Source: Artemisia argyi (lineage: Eukaryota; Streptophyta; Magnoliopsida; Asterales; Asteraceae). From it: a stretch of DNA of 64,000 nucleotides. Below, piece by piece: positions 24,101 through 34,390 of this stretch. Position 1 is the stretch's first letter. Every line of letters starts with the position of its first letter. A program made the position numbers and the translations under genes. The DNA is taken from the NCBI GenBank assembly GCA_030686995.1, contig CM060709.1, positions 268,565,057 to 268,629,056 on the forward strand, given 5' to 3'. The notes beneath the pieces are model-generated. The model worked only from the letters and a program-made list of their open reading frames with translations, did not search any database and was not told the origin of the DNA.

Positions 24101-27100
24101 GAATATCAATATAAGAAGAATCTCATAAACCTTACCCATCTAGTGGAATAGGAGGGAAGCAACATGTCATTAAACACCAATTTGACTTAAGAACACGTCC
24201 GGTAAGACTCAAAACAACAGCACCTGGACCACCTACCCATGCCAGGCACAGTGATAGAAAATTATAAATGACCCAAGCTTCATACCTGAAATAAGATACA
24301 CAAAGATACACATTATTAGAGGGATATAAAATTAATGCACCTTATATCACTTGCTACAAAGTCAACAGAAGAAAGTATTTAGTAAAAAATGTTCATCAGC
24401 ATTTCCAAGCTTATTTACATCAAACCAAAAAACAGGCTTTTATAACCAAGTAGCAAGCGCTCAAATACAATAAAATGAGAATATAGCAATCATATTCTAA
24501 ATATAAAGGGAAAACACGGAATACTATCAAATATAGCAAAAAGAAAAAAACCTACGTCTTTACTTACTACTAGTGATTATGTTTTCCCACCCTTCCAGAT
24601 TTATAAGGTAGGTATAATAAGAGGAAATAGTTAACTACGTGAAGGTGTCATCTCCATTAGGATAAGAATATAAGATCATTTAACTGCTAGCCTAGACATT
24701 TTGTTGTGCATTGACAGATAAATAATAAACTATTTCACATTCACACTCAAGTTTGCCCTCATCATTTAGTTAATATCTATTTTCTTAAACGATAAGAGCA
24801 AACCAAAATGTGGCTCAGAAAGATATGCTTGCAATTGAAAGTGGTCAAGAAAACAGTTCCAGATAAAAGCAACTAAGCAACTGACCATCTCTAACTGCCA
24901 CCACCTCCCACCCATTTCAAAAATAAATGCACAAAATTACGTTTTGTTTTCCATTGAGCCTTAGCTTCCACTAAACTCATAAATAAGGAAACATAAAAAA
25001 GAGCAAATCGTTATTTCTTCAACAGCTTTCTCTTCTCAACGAGCAAACTTTCAACACCTGTTTCTTAATGAAGATAATAACTTGTGCATAATCTCTAAAT
25101 CTGACAAAAAAACAACTCAGGCAAGAGATATCTCTTTTCCACTAAATTCTTATTAAGTGAAGGAAAAGCAAAATGAAAGATTCAAAACAAAGGTAAAAGG
25201 AAAACAGAGGAAGACTCCAAATATGAACATGCATTATGAATAGTTTGGTTAAGATGCATGGAGATTTTTTGACTATTACAGGGTAAAATCACATGCAGTA
25301 AAAGTTAAGGAGTGATGGTGGGCGAGGTTAGAGCTTTCCTATTATATATCGATCCCAATATGTGAAACGCATGAAGTACAAAAGAACTAAAGCCAAAAGG
25401 AGAAGAGAAACTCATAAATATTACTCTTTAACTTAGGTGGTTTAAAAACCTTTAATCCCACCCTCTAGAAACCTCAATCTCCCCAACTCTTACTATGTGT
25501 GTTCTTTAGCCTACAATAGGGTCGAAAAGAACTTTCAAGCTTCATTATAGATTGAGATCTTCTTCCAACTTGATGCACAAATAGATAGAATAGCAGCAAA
25601 TAACATCTTTCCAGCCTGCATAATCGTGGAACTCAATCTCATTTAGAAAGCCTTCTATCTTTCAGCAACTGAACAGGAAGTGGTTTAGGAAAGGACTTTA
25701 GAATCGGATGAAATACCGCAAAGCTAAGGTCTTTAACTACGTCGCCATACATTCATAGAGTTGGTCCAAACAAGTTGGCGAGTACTATAGGTACACACCA
25801 ACCTTCAGCTTTCCGATTTGTGGTCATGTTGTCAAGACAACAGATATGTCGCTTTAAAATAGCTATACTAGCATGCACTCAATGAAATACCGCAAAGCTA
25901 ATCACCTTTCTATAGGCACAACAATAGTTTAATTAATAAATATTTAATTAATCAATATTTGTTTAATCATACAAAGACACCTACAAAAAGCAAGCTTATC
26001 CTTCACTCTTCATCATTAAGCATTAGATTGCCAAAATTAAACTAGCCCATCCAGTAGTTTCATATGTACACAACCAAGTGATCAACTTCTTTTTCATATT
26101 TTTCACGTGAATAGTTAGATTAGTATCCCCAAAACATAAATCCATGTAGCAAACAATTACTGTGACTGATGTCTAACAGAAAGAATACTACAAACATTCA
26201 GCCTTGTATAACTAGGTATTGAATACTCACACTTCACGGATGGAATTAAAGTAGATTGAGCTCTTATTGAATACAAGAGACATGAAAGACATCAACGCAT
26301 AAACCTGTGAATAAGAATAAATCACATGTTAGTGCAAATGCGATACAATTGCAGATAGATTACATGACAAAGACAAGAAAAGAAAAATTAAAACATCAAC
26401 ACTTAAATCACGGTATGGTCACTAATACGCACAAAAAAATCTAAGAGGGTAGACTTTCAGGAGACCATTTATCAACATGTGCCTAAATATTGGAAGAAAC
26501 GCAAAATTGAATTGAAGCCTATACTCAAAAATGTCAATACTTTCAATCGACAACAAGATAATCACCCTTCTGGAATGGTTTAATTGACAATCTAAAACAG
26601 AGAGAGGTACAAACCACCATTTAAACCTCTATGATTCGGCAAGCTTTAACAATGGGAAACACTATATTCTCTCAAGAACACACTAAAGTTAAGAGTACTG
26701 TTCCAAACTACACTAAAATATGGCAGGCTCCTTATAGACAGGTTAGCTAAATATTTGCCTCGAGATATGAACTTGCCCAATTTTTTAAACTCATAACGTA
26801 AAATGAAACTAGAGCCCAATCAATATAAACCCAAAGTCATAATTCTCCCTAACATGCATCCCTAACCTTTGCATATTTGAAATTTTGATAGGTTATGGCA
26901 TATACACATACAACATATCTTCCCTAGCACAAGTCCTCATAAAAAGCATCCCAAATGTTTAAATTTGTCAAGTACTCATCCGTATACTATATGCCCCACA
27001 TGATAACAAAAAGCTCTTTAGACAAAGAGTACTAGCACCATATATACTATTTATAGTGTAGTGATGATAAGGCATGAACATATGCTTATCAACTAGGGGA

Positions 27101-28091
27101 ATTTCAGTATCGAACTTAATTACATCTATAACAGAATTACACACAAAAAAATACAGTCAGTTCAACCCAACCGAGATGCATTCCACATGGCATTAGAACT
27201 TAAACTTGTCCTATTTATATCTTTGAACAACTAAACAATAATAACACCCCACATTATATCAAAGTCCAGTAGCTTCAAATAGGGCTGAGCATCGGGTCAA
27301 AACCAAACCGAACCGAACCGAACCAAAAACCGATTTTTGTGAAAAGCATGAACCAAAAACCGAATATGGTCGGTTCGGTTTCGGTCGGTTCGGTTTTTGG
27401 TCCGCTTTGCTCAGCCCTAGCTTCAAAAGCATACATAACTATCTTAAAAATACTAATCTACCATGTGAACAGACATTATCTAACTTACTAAAAAATTCAC
27501 GCAAATGAGAACATTAGTCAATATTGCATTTCCATGTAACAACATTTCATTTGTATACAATATGTCTCCCACATGATAACAAAATGCTTTCCAGACAAAG
27601 AGTTGGTCGTACTAGCACCATAGATACTATTTATCGTTAAGCAATGACATGCGCTTATCAAATGAGAAAATTTCAGCATCTAACTTAATTACATCGATAA
27701 CAGAATTACGCATACGGGAATACAGTCAGTTCAAACGTAGACATTCCAAAACATGTCAGTAACTTATACTCGTCCTATTTACAACTTTCAACAACTAAAC
27801 ACTAATAACGCCCCACATTACATCAAACCCAGGCGCAATGTTTCTACAAATGAACAAATGCTTATCTAACTTAAATTAAATCTATAATACGAGAATACAG
27901 GCGCAATGTTTCTACAAATGAAATGTAACTAAAAAAACACTTACAGGGACCATGAAAATGATGCGAACGATATAACGCTGGTAAGTAGGCTCAGTGTAAT
28001 TCAAGAGATGTCTGTAAATATGAACAAGAGCTAAAGCAATAGCACCAATAGTACATGGTAACGCCACTATTATATAGTATACCGGCCCCAT
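20223..28091 (-). CDS. LAZ1 / TMEM184 (DUF300) family membrane protein, six coding exons
   Basis: Coding exons on the minus strand: 28091-27945, 26304-26231, 24285-24136, 23723-23438, 21548-21315, 20603-20223, all with GT donors and AG acceptors. Lengths sum to 1272 nt and phases fit, giving 423 residues. The start MGPVYYIIVALPC leads to the family-specific NYTEPTYQRYIVRIIFMVP, SIYFNSIREVYEAWVIYNF, CCFPPIPLDGRFIRRCKQG, FNPVPKFIIIKSVVFLTYWQ, GHLYAFPYREYAGAN and APTYHDYVLYNH. About seven membrane helices are expected, followed by an acidic, Ser-rich cytosolic tail (SSSSDSSPENDN). Arabidopsis LAZ1 was found through autoimmune cell death and acts at the vacuole or endomembranes (from memory). No break is seen; this is the only intact host gene here. 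Confidence 0.93.
21155..21186. repeat. (GT)n microsatellite in intron 5
   Basis: About 15 GT units followed by a T-rich tract, within the last intron (20604-21314) of the LAZ1-like gene. Confidence 0.95.
26995..27825. repeat. Diverged duplication inside intron 1 of the LAZ1-like gene
   Basis: About 27030-27270 and 27605-27825 share a series of words in the same order: ATACTATTTAT, TGCTTATCAA, TTACATC-GATAACAGAATTAC, ATACAGTCAGTTCAA, CGTCCTATTTA, CAACTAAACA, CGCCCCACATTA. They differ by many substitutions and small indels. The hAT MITE sits between the copies. An additional short direct repeat (CAGGCGCAATGTTTCTACAA) occurs at 27831 and 27899. Confidence 0.65.
27280..27419. mobile_element. hAT-type MITE in intron 1, 8-bp TSD
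   Basis: 140 bp with terminal inverted repeats TAGGGCTGAGCA and TGCTCAGCCCTA, the perfect 8-bp TSD GCTTCAAA at 27272-27279 and 27420-27427, and an interior of ACCGAACCGAACC opposite CGGTTCGGTTT. An 8-bp TSD and these ends fit the hAT superfamily. It has no coding capacity. Confidence 0.9.
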
Positions 28092-28307
28092 CCTGCCTGC
28101 ATCAATCAATCAAATCAAATGAATTTATATTATATAAGCAAACAAACAATTAGCTGGGGTTTTCGATCTATAATAATATAAATAAACCCTAACCGTAGCA
28201 GAAGGATCTGGTGTTTTGTGAATTGGGGATCTGTTAGTGATTTACTCAAATGTAACCTTTTTTTGATATTTAAGTGATGAAATTGGGTGAAGGTTTTTGC
28301 AGGTGTG
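28092..28307. promoter_or_regulatory. Shared upstream region of two divergent transcription units
   Basis: About 215 bp separate the LAZ1-like ATG (28091, minus) from the ATG of a candidate exon (28308, plus). On the minus side, a TTGATTGATGCAG just before the LAZ1 ATG could be a 5' UTR splice acceptor. On the plus side, GTTTTTGCAG ends at 28302, five bases before the ATG. No clear TATA box was assigned. Confidence 0.4.
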
Positions 28308-28358
28308 ATGGATGATTTGGATTTCGATGTTTGTAATAATTGTGGCCGAATTTTAGAG
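28308..28358 (+). CDS. Candidate first coding exon, CxxC peptide of 17 aa
   Basis: ATG at 28308 encodes MDDLDFDVCNNCGRILE and ends at a GTATAA donor. It is preceded by a good acceptor (GTTTTTGCAG). The CNNC pair looks like the first half of a zinc ribbon or small zinc finger at a protein N terminus. It lies head-to-head with the LAZ1-like gene. No continuation was found before the repeats start at 28541, so the rest is either behind a very large intron full of retroelements or lost. The gene is not identified. Confidence 0.4.
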
Positions 28359-28397
28359 GTATAAAGTTTCAGTATATTTGATTTTTAAAATCTTCAG

Positions 28398-28429
<32 letters not shown>

Positions 28430-28540
28430 CTTTAATCGGTTACAATTTTGTAATTTTGTGTTATAAATGTTGGTCTATTTTACGAAATTACCGATTTGCC
28501 CTTTTATTTATATACCTATTTATATCTATTTATATTGTGT

Positions 28541-28832
28541 GGGTGCATTCGGGCTGACCCGACATGACCCGAGTCAATCGGGTTCAAAATTATATTCGGG
28601 TCAATCAGGTTAACCCGAATTGACCCGAACCCGAATAACCCGAGTCAATTAACACTAAACATATTGAAGTAAAATGTACCTAGACCCGAACCCGAGCTGA
28701 CCCGACCCGAGTTGACCCGAACCCGAATTAACCCGACCCGAGTTGACCTGAGTTCTAAACAAGGTCGGGTTCGGGTATGTTTTTTGGAGGCTTGACCCGA
28801 ACCCGACCGGATCAACCCGAATGACACCCCTA
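28541..28832. mobile_element. hAT-like MITE built of CCCGA words
   Basis: Left end GGGTGCATTCGGG and right end CCCGAATGACACCCC are roughly inverted; ATTGTGT repeats at 28534-28540 and 28833-28839 as a probable 7-8 bp TSD. The interior is a dense mix of GACCCGA and ACCCGAACCCGA words in both orientations. No ORF in it is credible. A poly(T) run (about 28399-28430) lies shortly before. Confidence 0.6.
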
Positions 28833-28839
28833 ATTGTGT

Positions 28840-29412
28840 TTGTTATTTGTATGTTCAATTATGTCATTTTACACTTTTACTCTATAGTTACATCTAGTTT
28901 GCCCATTAAAAATAATAATAAAAAAAAAAAGAAAAAGAAAAAAAAAACCCATAAATTTTAATCTTTCTCAACATCTAGTTTGCCCATTGAAGTGAAACTT
29001 GGGAGTCGGTACTCTTGTGAAGCCACCGGTTGTGTGGTCGGCTGTAGGGAGGAAGATGGCTCGAGCATATTGTGAAACCGTGGCTCGAGTTGTCACTGTT
29101 CACACGTCGACCCGACCCGAGTTGATGGTTTAGAGGGATTAAAATATAGGCTAGTAGGTTTCTTAGTTGGTTTTCACTTAGGTGGCACTTAATTGTAAGG
29201 GTTTGTTGCATGTTGTACACCTGTTTTCAATTATCGGTTCTAGATGTTTTTACACCAAAAGCCAAATCTGATTTTTAATTTGTTTGGTTTTTTATACAAA
29301 AATCAAACACACACACATACACACACAAACGGTGTCGGTAAGAAAACTAGGCACGAAATTTATTTTATGCGATTGTTATTTAAGGTTTGTTGATTTAGTT
29401 GGTAATAGCTTA
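28840..29412. other. Intergenic stretch without a recognised gene
   Basis: Contains an A-rich run near 28912-28948, a unit with CTCGAGC words around 29060-29085, and a CA-rich run near 29309-29330. Nothing else is supported. Confidence 0.4.
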
Positions 29413-29801
29413 TGTTGATATAAATAATGTATAAAAACGTTATTAATATCTTTCGATATCCTTAAGTTTTGACGATTACAAAATATAAGAACATTAAACG
29501 CAAAGTTAATACGTAAACAAGTTTTAAGCAAGTTTATATCATCTCATCCAACACAATCACTTAAGGTATGAATAAACAAATGACTAATACATTTTATGAT
29601 CAAAGGGATGTTTATTTAAATAATACAAAGTTTATAAAATTAAATAAACTTATTATACATTTTTTAAAAACATTTTTGGTAATAAAAGAAAATGTTTTAT
29701 TCATAATAAATATATGAATTCAAAATTTTAACCAAAATCAGTTAGTTTTTCACCAAATAAACTTTCCCCAGAAAAAGACAAGAAAACTGCAGTTTTCGTC
29801 T

Positions 29802-29853
29802 GGGCGGCCCCCTTAATTTAAAGGGGGCCGGCACACAATTAAGGGGACCGGCC
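29802..29853. promoter_or_regulatory. GC-rich palindrome array upstream of the SIRE TATA box
   Basis: GGCGGCCCCCTTAA is followed by TTAAAGGGGGCCGGC and TTAAGGGGACCGGCC, an inverted array able to form a hairpin, ending about 35 bp before CTATAAATA. The same arrangement is at 38640-38711 and, on the minus strand, at 46467-46535. Confidence 0.7.
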
Positions 29854-30223
29854 ACGCTCCCCTGTCAGATTCTGTCAGAAATTTTTCCCTATAAATACCA
29901 CCTTAAATCTGGAATTTTTCCACCTCTTGCACGAAAATTTTCAGATTCAAATCTCTCTAAACATCCTCCTAAAAACCCTTTGATCATATAATTGTTAATC
30001 CTTGTTTCAAGTGAATCATTCCCTCACCTCTCATCTCTGAAAGTGCAAGAGAAGAATACTCCTTCAACATCAAGTTGTGAAGTATTGTAGATTTGTGTAT
30101 ATAGTCTAGTTGTTGTGTACATTCATTGTAAAGGTGTGATAGTATTGTAACTAGATAGATCTAGGAGTAGAAGTTGTGAATAGTGAGATATAGATAGATC
30201 TAGGAGTAGAAGTTATGCATGTA

Positions 30224-31625
30224 TGATGAGGCGAAAAATGAACCACTTTTAGGGGGTCATTTAAGCCCGGAATTGAATTTATTTGATCAAATATTGCCCT
30301 AAATCGTTCCTTTTGTGATTTTAGGTACTTTGGGAGTGAAATCTGGAAAAGGAAGCAATTCGGACGTTTTTGGAGCATAAAAGTGAAGAAAACGCCAAAG
30401 TCTTAATTTTCCTTGCTGGGAACAGTAGGTGACGGCGTCAAGAAGTAATTTCTGACGGCGTCAAGAGTAATTTCCATGACGACCCAGTACAGATTTGACG
30501 GCGTCACAAGGAAGGGCGTCAAGAGTTAAATTCATGACGGCCTGGAAATGCATAACACATGACGGCGTCAAAAGTAGATCAAGGCAGTCCGAGAATTATT
30601 TTGGCGGCGAGATGACGACGTCACAAGCTTTGTCTTGACGCCGTCAGACCCTATTTCCTATATATAGTTTTCTAATTTTCACATTAAAAAGAGAGAAGTT
30701 TTGGAGAAACCCTAAGTACGAACTTGGTGCGAATTTTACAGGTTTTTCAAGGGTTCTAAGCCCTTGATACCTTTCATGTGTAATTGAGATAAGTATTCTT
30801 TTAATTTAATCAATATGTCTATGTGTTGGTTGTCTATATCTTGTTCTTGTCTTAATTCCATCATGCTAGGCTAGATCTATCTTGTGTTTGCTTAGATCTA
30901 ATGAAACCTAGATGTTAATTATGTGTTGATTACTTGTTTATAATTGTATTGGATGAATGAATTCGATGTTAGGCTTAAGAAAACTGGCAGACTTCCAATT
31001 GGTAACATGCTTGAACGTCTTAGGAAACATGAACTGATGTGCACTAGGTTTTATTGGTTGTATTTAATGCATGAGCCACTGTTTATAATCCCTATGGTTA
31101 TGCTGGGCATGGTATAGGAGGAGATAAGAGCTCATAGGATTGGGGAGTTAAGTGCGCCACCCCATGAATGGTATTAAGGAATACAATCCGTCATCCATGC
31201 AACTATAACAAGTAATTAACGTGTAAAAGATGTCTAGGGAGTAGTGAAATCTAAGTAAACACATTTTCTCCACTTATTGCTCACAACCTTAGTTAATTTA
31301 GTTTATTTTCATTTTTAGTATTTTATTTTGATTGCATCTTTAGTATTGGGTTAGTTGACTAGCAACTAATTCCGCCCAAATCCTTCAAACCTGAGATTTT
31401 TACTTGCTTTCTAAAAAATATAAAAATACAAAAGTAATCATCCCTCATCTTTAGAACTAGTATTTAGGTTTTCTAATCCTAGCGACACTATTCCTAGCTG
31501 AACGATCAATCCCCCGGTACTTGTCACTATACTATACTACAACGATCAGGTACACTGCCTGGTGGGGGTTGTAAGCTTCTCAAGATCCCTTGAGAGGTAA
31601 AGCCTGGTGCGATTCCCACGTATCA
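30224..31625 (+). repeat. 5' LTR of the nested Athila/Tat-like element
   Basis: 1402 bp, TGATGAGGCG to CCCACGTATCA. Shares its body with the minus-strand LTR at 48359-49881 and, more distantly, with 44829-46241 and 42999-43535. TATA box (CTATATATAG) at 30659-30668. Confidence 0.88.
30430..30646. promoter_or_regulatory. Six TGACGNCGTCA palindromes upstream of the LTR TATA box
   Basis: Perfect copies at 30430, 30453, 30496 and 30560 (centre G), 30613 (centre A) and 30636 (centre C); further single TGACG or CGTCA half sites lie between. The last copy ends 13 bp before CTATATATAG. TGACG is the core half site of plant TGA-type bZIP factors (as-1 elements), so two converging half sites around one base suit a dimeric factor (inference). 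Confidence 0.8.
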
Positions 31626-31648
31626 AGTTTTTGGCGCCGTTGCCGGGG
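31626..31648 (+). other. Primer-binding site of the nested Athila/Tat-like element
   Basis: AGTTTTTGGCGCCGTTGCCG and following GGG directly after the LTR is the PBS block typical of plant Athila-type elements. Confidence 0.85.
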
Positions 31649-31806
31649 AATAGTTATTGTCTAGGTTAGAATCTCTTTTTATTAGGTCTACTTGCTAGAT
31701 TTCTTTCTAGTAAGATTTTATTTTTATTTTTAGATTTTCTTTAGTCTATCTTTTTCTTTGTGCCTTTGTTAGTAAATTAAATTTATTGACTGTTCCGTTG
31801 ACCATT

Positions 31807-32775
31807 ATGGAAAACGCGAATCCACCCCTTTCCCCTAGAGAAGTGGCTTTGTTACGTGAACAAATTGAGAGTGAGATTAGGGAACTTAGGGAGCTTAATA
31901 GTTTGATTAAGGTTGAGCTCGAACATGCATTTAGTGACCTAGCGACCGCCTTGTATTCAAATGAGGACCTAGGGCCTAATGACTTTGTGAATGTTATTGA
32001 GGGACTTGAAGAGGGGGAAATAGATCTGAAGCTTAATGACTGTTTTAATCTATACCCCACTAAGGAGGAGATTGCATATTATAATAATCTTATCGATAAC
32101 CCGCGATCTCCTTTCACTATAATTGAACCTAAGATAAAGAGAGGCGATCCTAAGAATGCTAAGATACCATGTATGATTGGGTATAGGCACATTAGCAATG
32201 CTTACATTGACTTTAAATCTCCAATCAATATTATGTCCTCAACTGTTTATAATGATATAGTGAAAACAAGACTTGAACCTATAAGAGATCCCAAATACCC
32301 CGGTGGAGTTTGTAACTTTGTCGGGAGAGTTAAAGGTCTACATGTCTTTGTTGGTAATGATTGTTGAGGATCTTGCTAATGTTATTGATTGTCGATTATC
32401 CAATGTTGTGTTTGGCAAACCGTTTGTTGAGGAGTCTAAGTTGGAATATGATGAGATAGAAGGGACAATCCGATTTGCAAGTAACACCGATACTATCACT
32501 TATCAGATGCCTAATAGGATGAAAGAATTTCGCTTTATATCCCGATTTGATAAGGACAACGTTGGTGCTTTTGAGTACATCAATGAAGAGGATAAGAAAA
32601 AGGGCATGGATTATGTATGGAAAAAGAGGAGTCTTTATTACAAAGATTGTTTGGCCCTTGGACCAAGGTATAAAGTCGATAAAGAATTCGCCCAAAAGAT
32701 TATGGGGGCGGTTGAGAAAAAGGTGATTAGTTTTTACAAAGAATATCTACAATCGGAGAGTGGAACCAATGATGA
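31807..32775 (+). pseudogene. Retropepsin-like ORF without the catalytic motif, frameshifted
   Basis: From ATG 31807 (MENANPPLSPREVALL). A charged helical segment (QIESEIRELRELNSL) is followed by IPCMIGYRHISNAYIDF and INIMSSTVYNDI, then RVKGLHVFVGND. Around 32350 the frame shifts and a piece equivalent to the YVxDF segment is missing; then MIVEDLANVIDCRLSNVVFG, KPFVEESKLEYDEIEG and KDCLALGPRYKVDKEF follow. The pattern (interior strand, VVFGKPF flap/psi-loop region) is that of retroelement aspartic proteases, but DTG or DSG is replaced by DFKSP. It ends where the element was deleted. Confidence 0.65.
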
Positions 32776-33045
32776 GGTACACTGCCTAGTGGGGGTTGTA
32801 AGCTTCTCAAGATCCCTTGAGAGGTAAAGCCTGGTGCGATTCCCACGTATCAATGTACATACTTAGCTTACATTAGTATTATTGTCCATACTTAGATATA
32901 GTTGTTCATATTGTTCAAGACTTGAGTTCACATAAGATCGAATCAAAGTTTTAAAAGTAAACAAAGTTTTAAAACTAAACTAAGTTTTCATAATAAAATT
33001 AAAAAGACATAAAACTATTCAACCCCCCCCCTCTAGTTTTCCACA

Positions 33046-33060
33046 ATTGGCATCAGAGCC
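33046..33060 (+). other. Primer-binding site of the SIRE-type element
   Basis: ATTGGCATCAGAGCC follows the LTR end CCACA; TGGCATCAGAGCC is close to the Met-tRNA complement of Copia elements. Confidence 0.85.
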
Positions 33061-33145
33061 AGGTTAAACAAGATTTTTAAAATAAACTGTATTTTAAAAC
33101 TTGAAACGATCTATGTAATCTGAAAAATATTTAGAAGGGCAATCT

Positions 33146-34390
33146 ATGCAAAGACCACCACTATTTGAAAGTGATGGTTTTCTTTATTGGAAAAATAGAT
33201 TCAAAACTTATGTGAAATCAAAAGATCTTGATCTTTGGCATGTCATTACCTTTGGTGATTTTCCCCCTATTCAATATAATTTTGAAACTAAAATGGATGA
33301 AATTGTATCTTTTGAAAAACAAAATGATGATTTGAAAAAGAAACTAGCAAAAAATAATGAGGCTAAAATGGTTATTTATAATGCGTTACCACGCAAAGAA
33401 TATGAAAGAATTTTTATGTGTAAAACCGCAAAAGAAATTTAGGATTCTTTACTAATCACTCACCAAGGTAATAGTCAAGTTAAAGATAACAAAATAGATC
33501 TTCTTGTTCAACAATATGAACAATTTACGATTCCGGAGGAGGAATCAATAGATAATACTTTTGCTAGGTTTAAGACTATCATCACAAGTTTAAAAGCACT
33601 TGATGAGAATTTTTCTAGCAAGAATTTTGTTAGGAAATTTCTTAGGGCTCTTCATCCAAAATGGCGAGCTAAAGTTACGGCGATTGAAGAATCAAAGAAC
33701 TTGTCAACTCTTCAACTTGATGAGTTGATCGGCAACCTGAAAGTCTACGAAGCAATAATAAAGAAAGACTCCGAAATGGTCAATGGAAAAAGAGAGCAAA
33801 GCAAGTCAATTGCGTTGAAATCTAGGAAGGAATCTAGTAACGAGGATAGCTCAACCTCCGAAAGTGATGACGAAGAATATGCGATGGCCGTAAGAGACTT
33901 CAAGAAATTCTTCAAAAGGCGAGGAAGATTCGTTAGACAACCGCATGATGAAAGGAAAGGAAACGAAAGAAATAAAGATGACAAAAATGGCAAAAGATAT
34001 AGGAAGTGCTTCAAATGTGGTGATCCAAATCATCTCATCGGAAAATGTCCAATGATGTCAAGAAATCAAAAGGCGTTTGTTGGAGGAGCTTGGAGTGATA
34101 GCGATGACGATGAGAAAGAAATCACAAATGAGGAGAAGTGTCTTATGGCTAAGACATCAAGCGAGGTACGTTCCGAAACCGAATACTTTAGTGACGAAAA
34201 TTTATCATTAGACGAAAAAGACCTAGATAGTGAATATAATAGGTTACGCAAATTAGGTCAAAAGGCTATAGCTAAAAATAAGTCACTAAAACATATTAAT
34301 AATCTATTAGAAAATGAAGTACTCGAATTAAAAATTAGACTACAACATTTGGAAAAAGGAAAAGAAGTTTTTATAGAATGTAAAACATGA
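33146..34390 (+). pseudogene. SIRE-type Gag with one amber stop
   Basis: ATG 33146 (MQRPPLFESDGFLYWKNRF) to the stop at 34388-34390, interrupted only by TAG at 33440-33442, where the sister copy at 39982 reads Trp. The UBN2-type Gag domain has the usual landmarks ([77 protein letters not shown]). A basic linker leads to one zinc knuckle [14 protein letters not shown] near 34009-34050, then an acidic patch and a coiled coil ([19 protein letters not shown]). Confidence 0.88.

Larger units (their letters stand above)
30224..32852 (+). mobile_element. Internally deleted Athila/Tat-like element nested in the SIRE LTR
   Basis: Begins TGATGAGGCG at 30224. The 5' LTR ends CCCACGTATCA at 31625, and the last ~78 bp of the 3' LTR end at 32852. 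The TSD ATGTA is at 30219-30223 and 32853-32857. The empty site is visible in the other SIRE LTR (GCATGTACATA, 39685-39695), which confirms the insertion. The interior joins directly to the 3' LTR end at AGGTACACTGCCT (about 32775), so most of the interior and of the 3' LTR was deleted after insertion. Confidence 0.9.
29413..33045 (+). repeat. First SIRE LTR, interrupted
   Basis: Host LTR parts are 29413-30223 and 32853-33045. Compared with the copy at 38250-39880 it lacks about 630 bp around the (AT)n tract. TATA box CTATAAATA at 29889-29897. The GC-rich inverted array is at 29802-29853. Confidence 0.85.

Noticed and set aside
28645..28858. Gly/Arg/Ser-rich minus-strand ORFs
   Set aside because: Translations of CCCGA words in the MITE; no codon structure independent of the repeat.
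30430..30646. CRISPR-like or satellite array
   Set aside because: The TGACGNCGTCA sites are short, unevenly spaced palindromes with unrelated intervals in a plant LTR; there are no direct repeats with uniform spacers.
33046..33060. tRNA gene at the TGGCATCAGAGCC block
   Set aside because: Only the tRNA 3'-end complement is present, as a primer-binding site after an LTR; no cloverleaf can be drawn.
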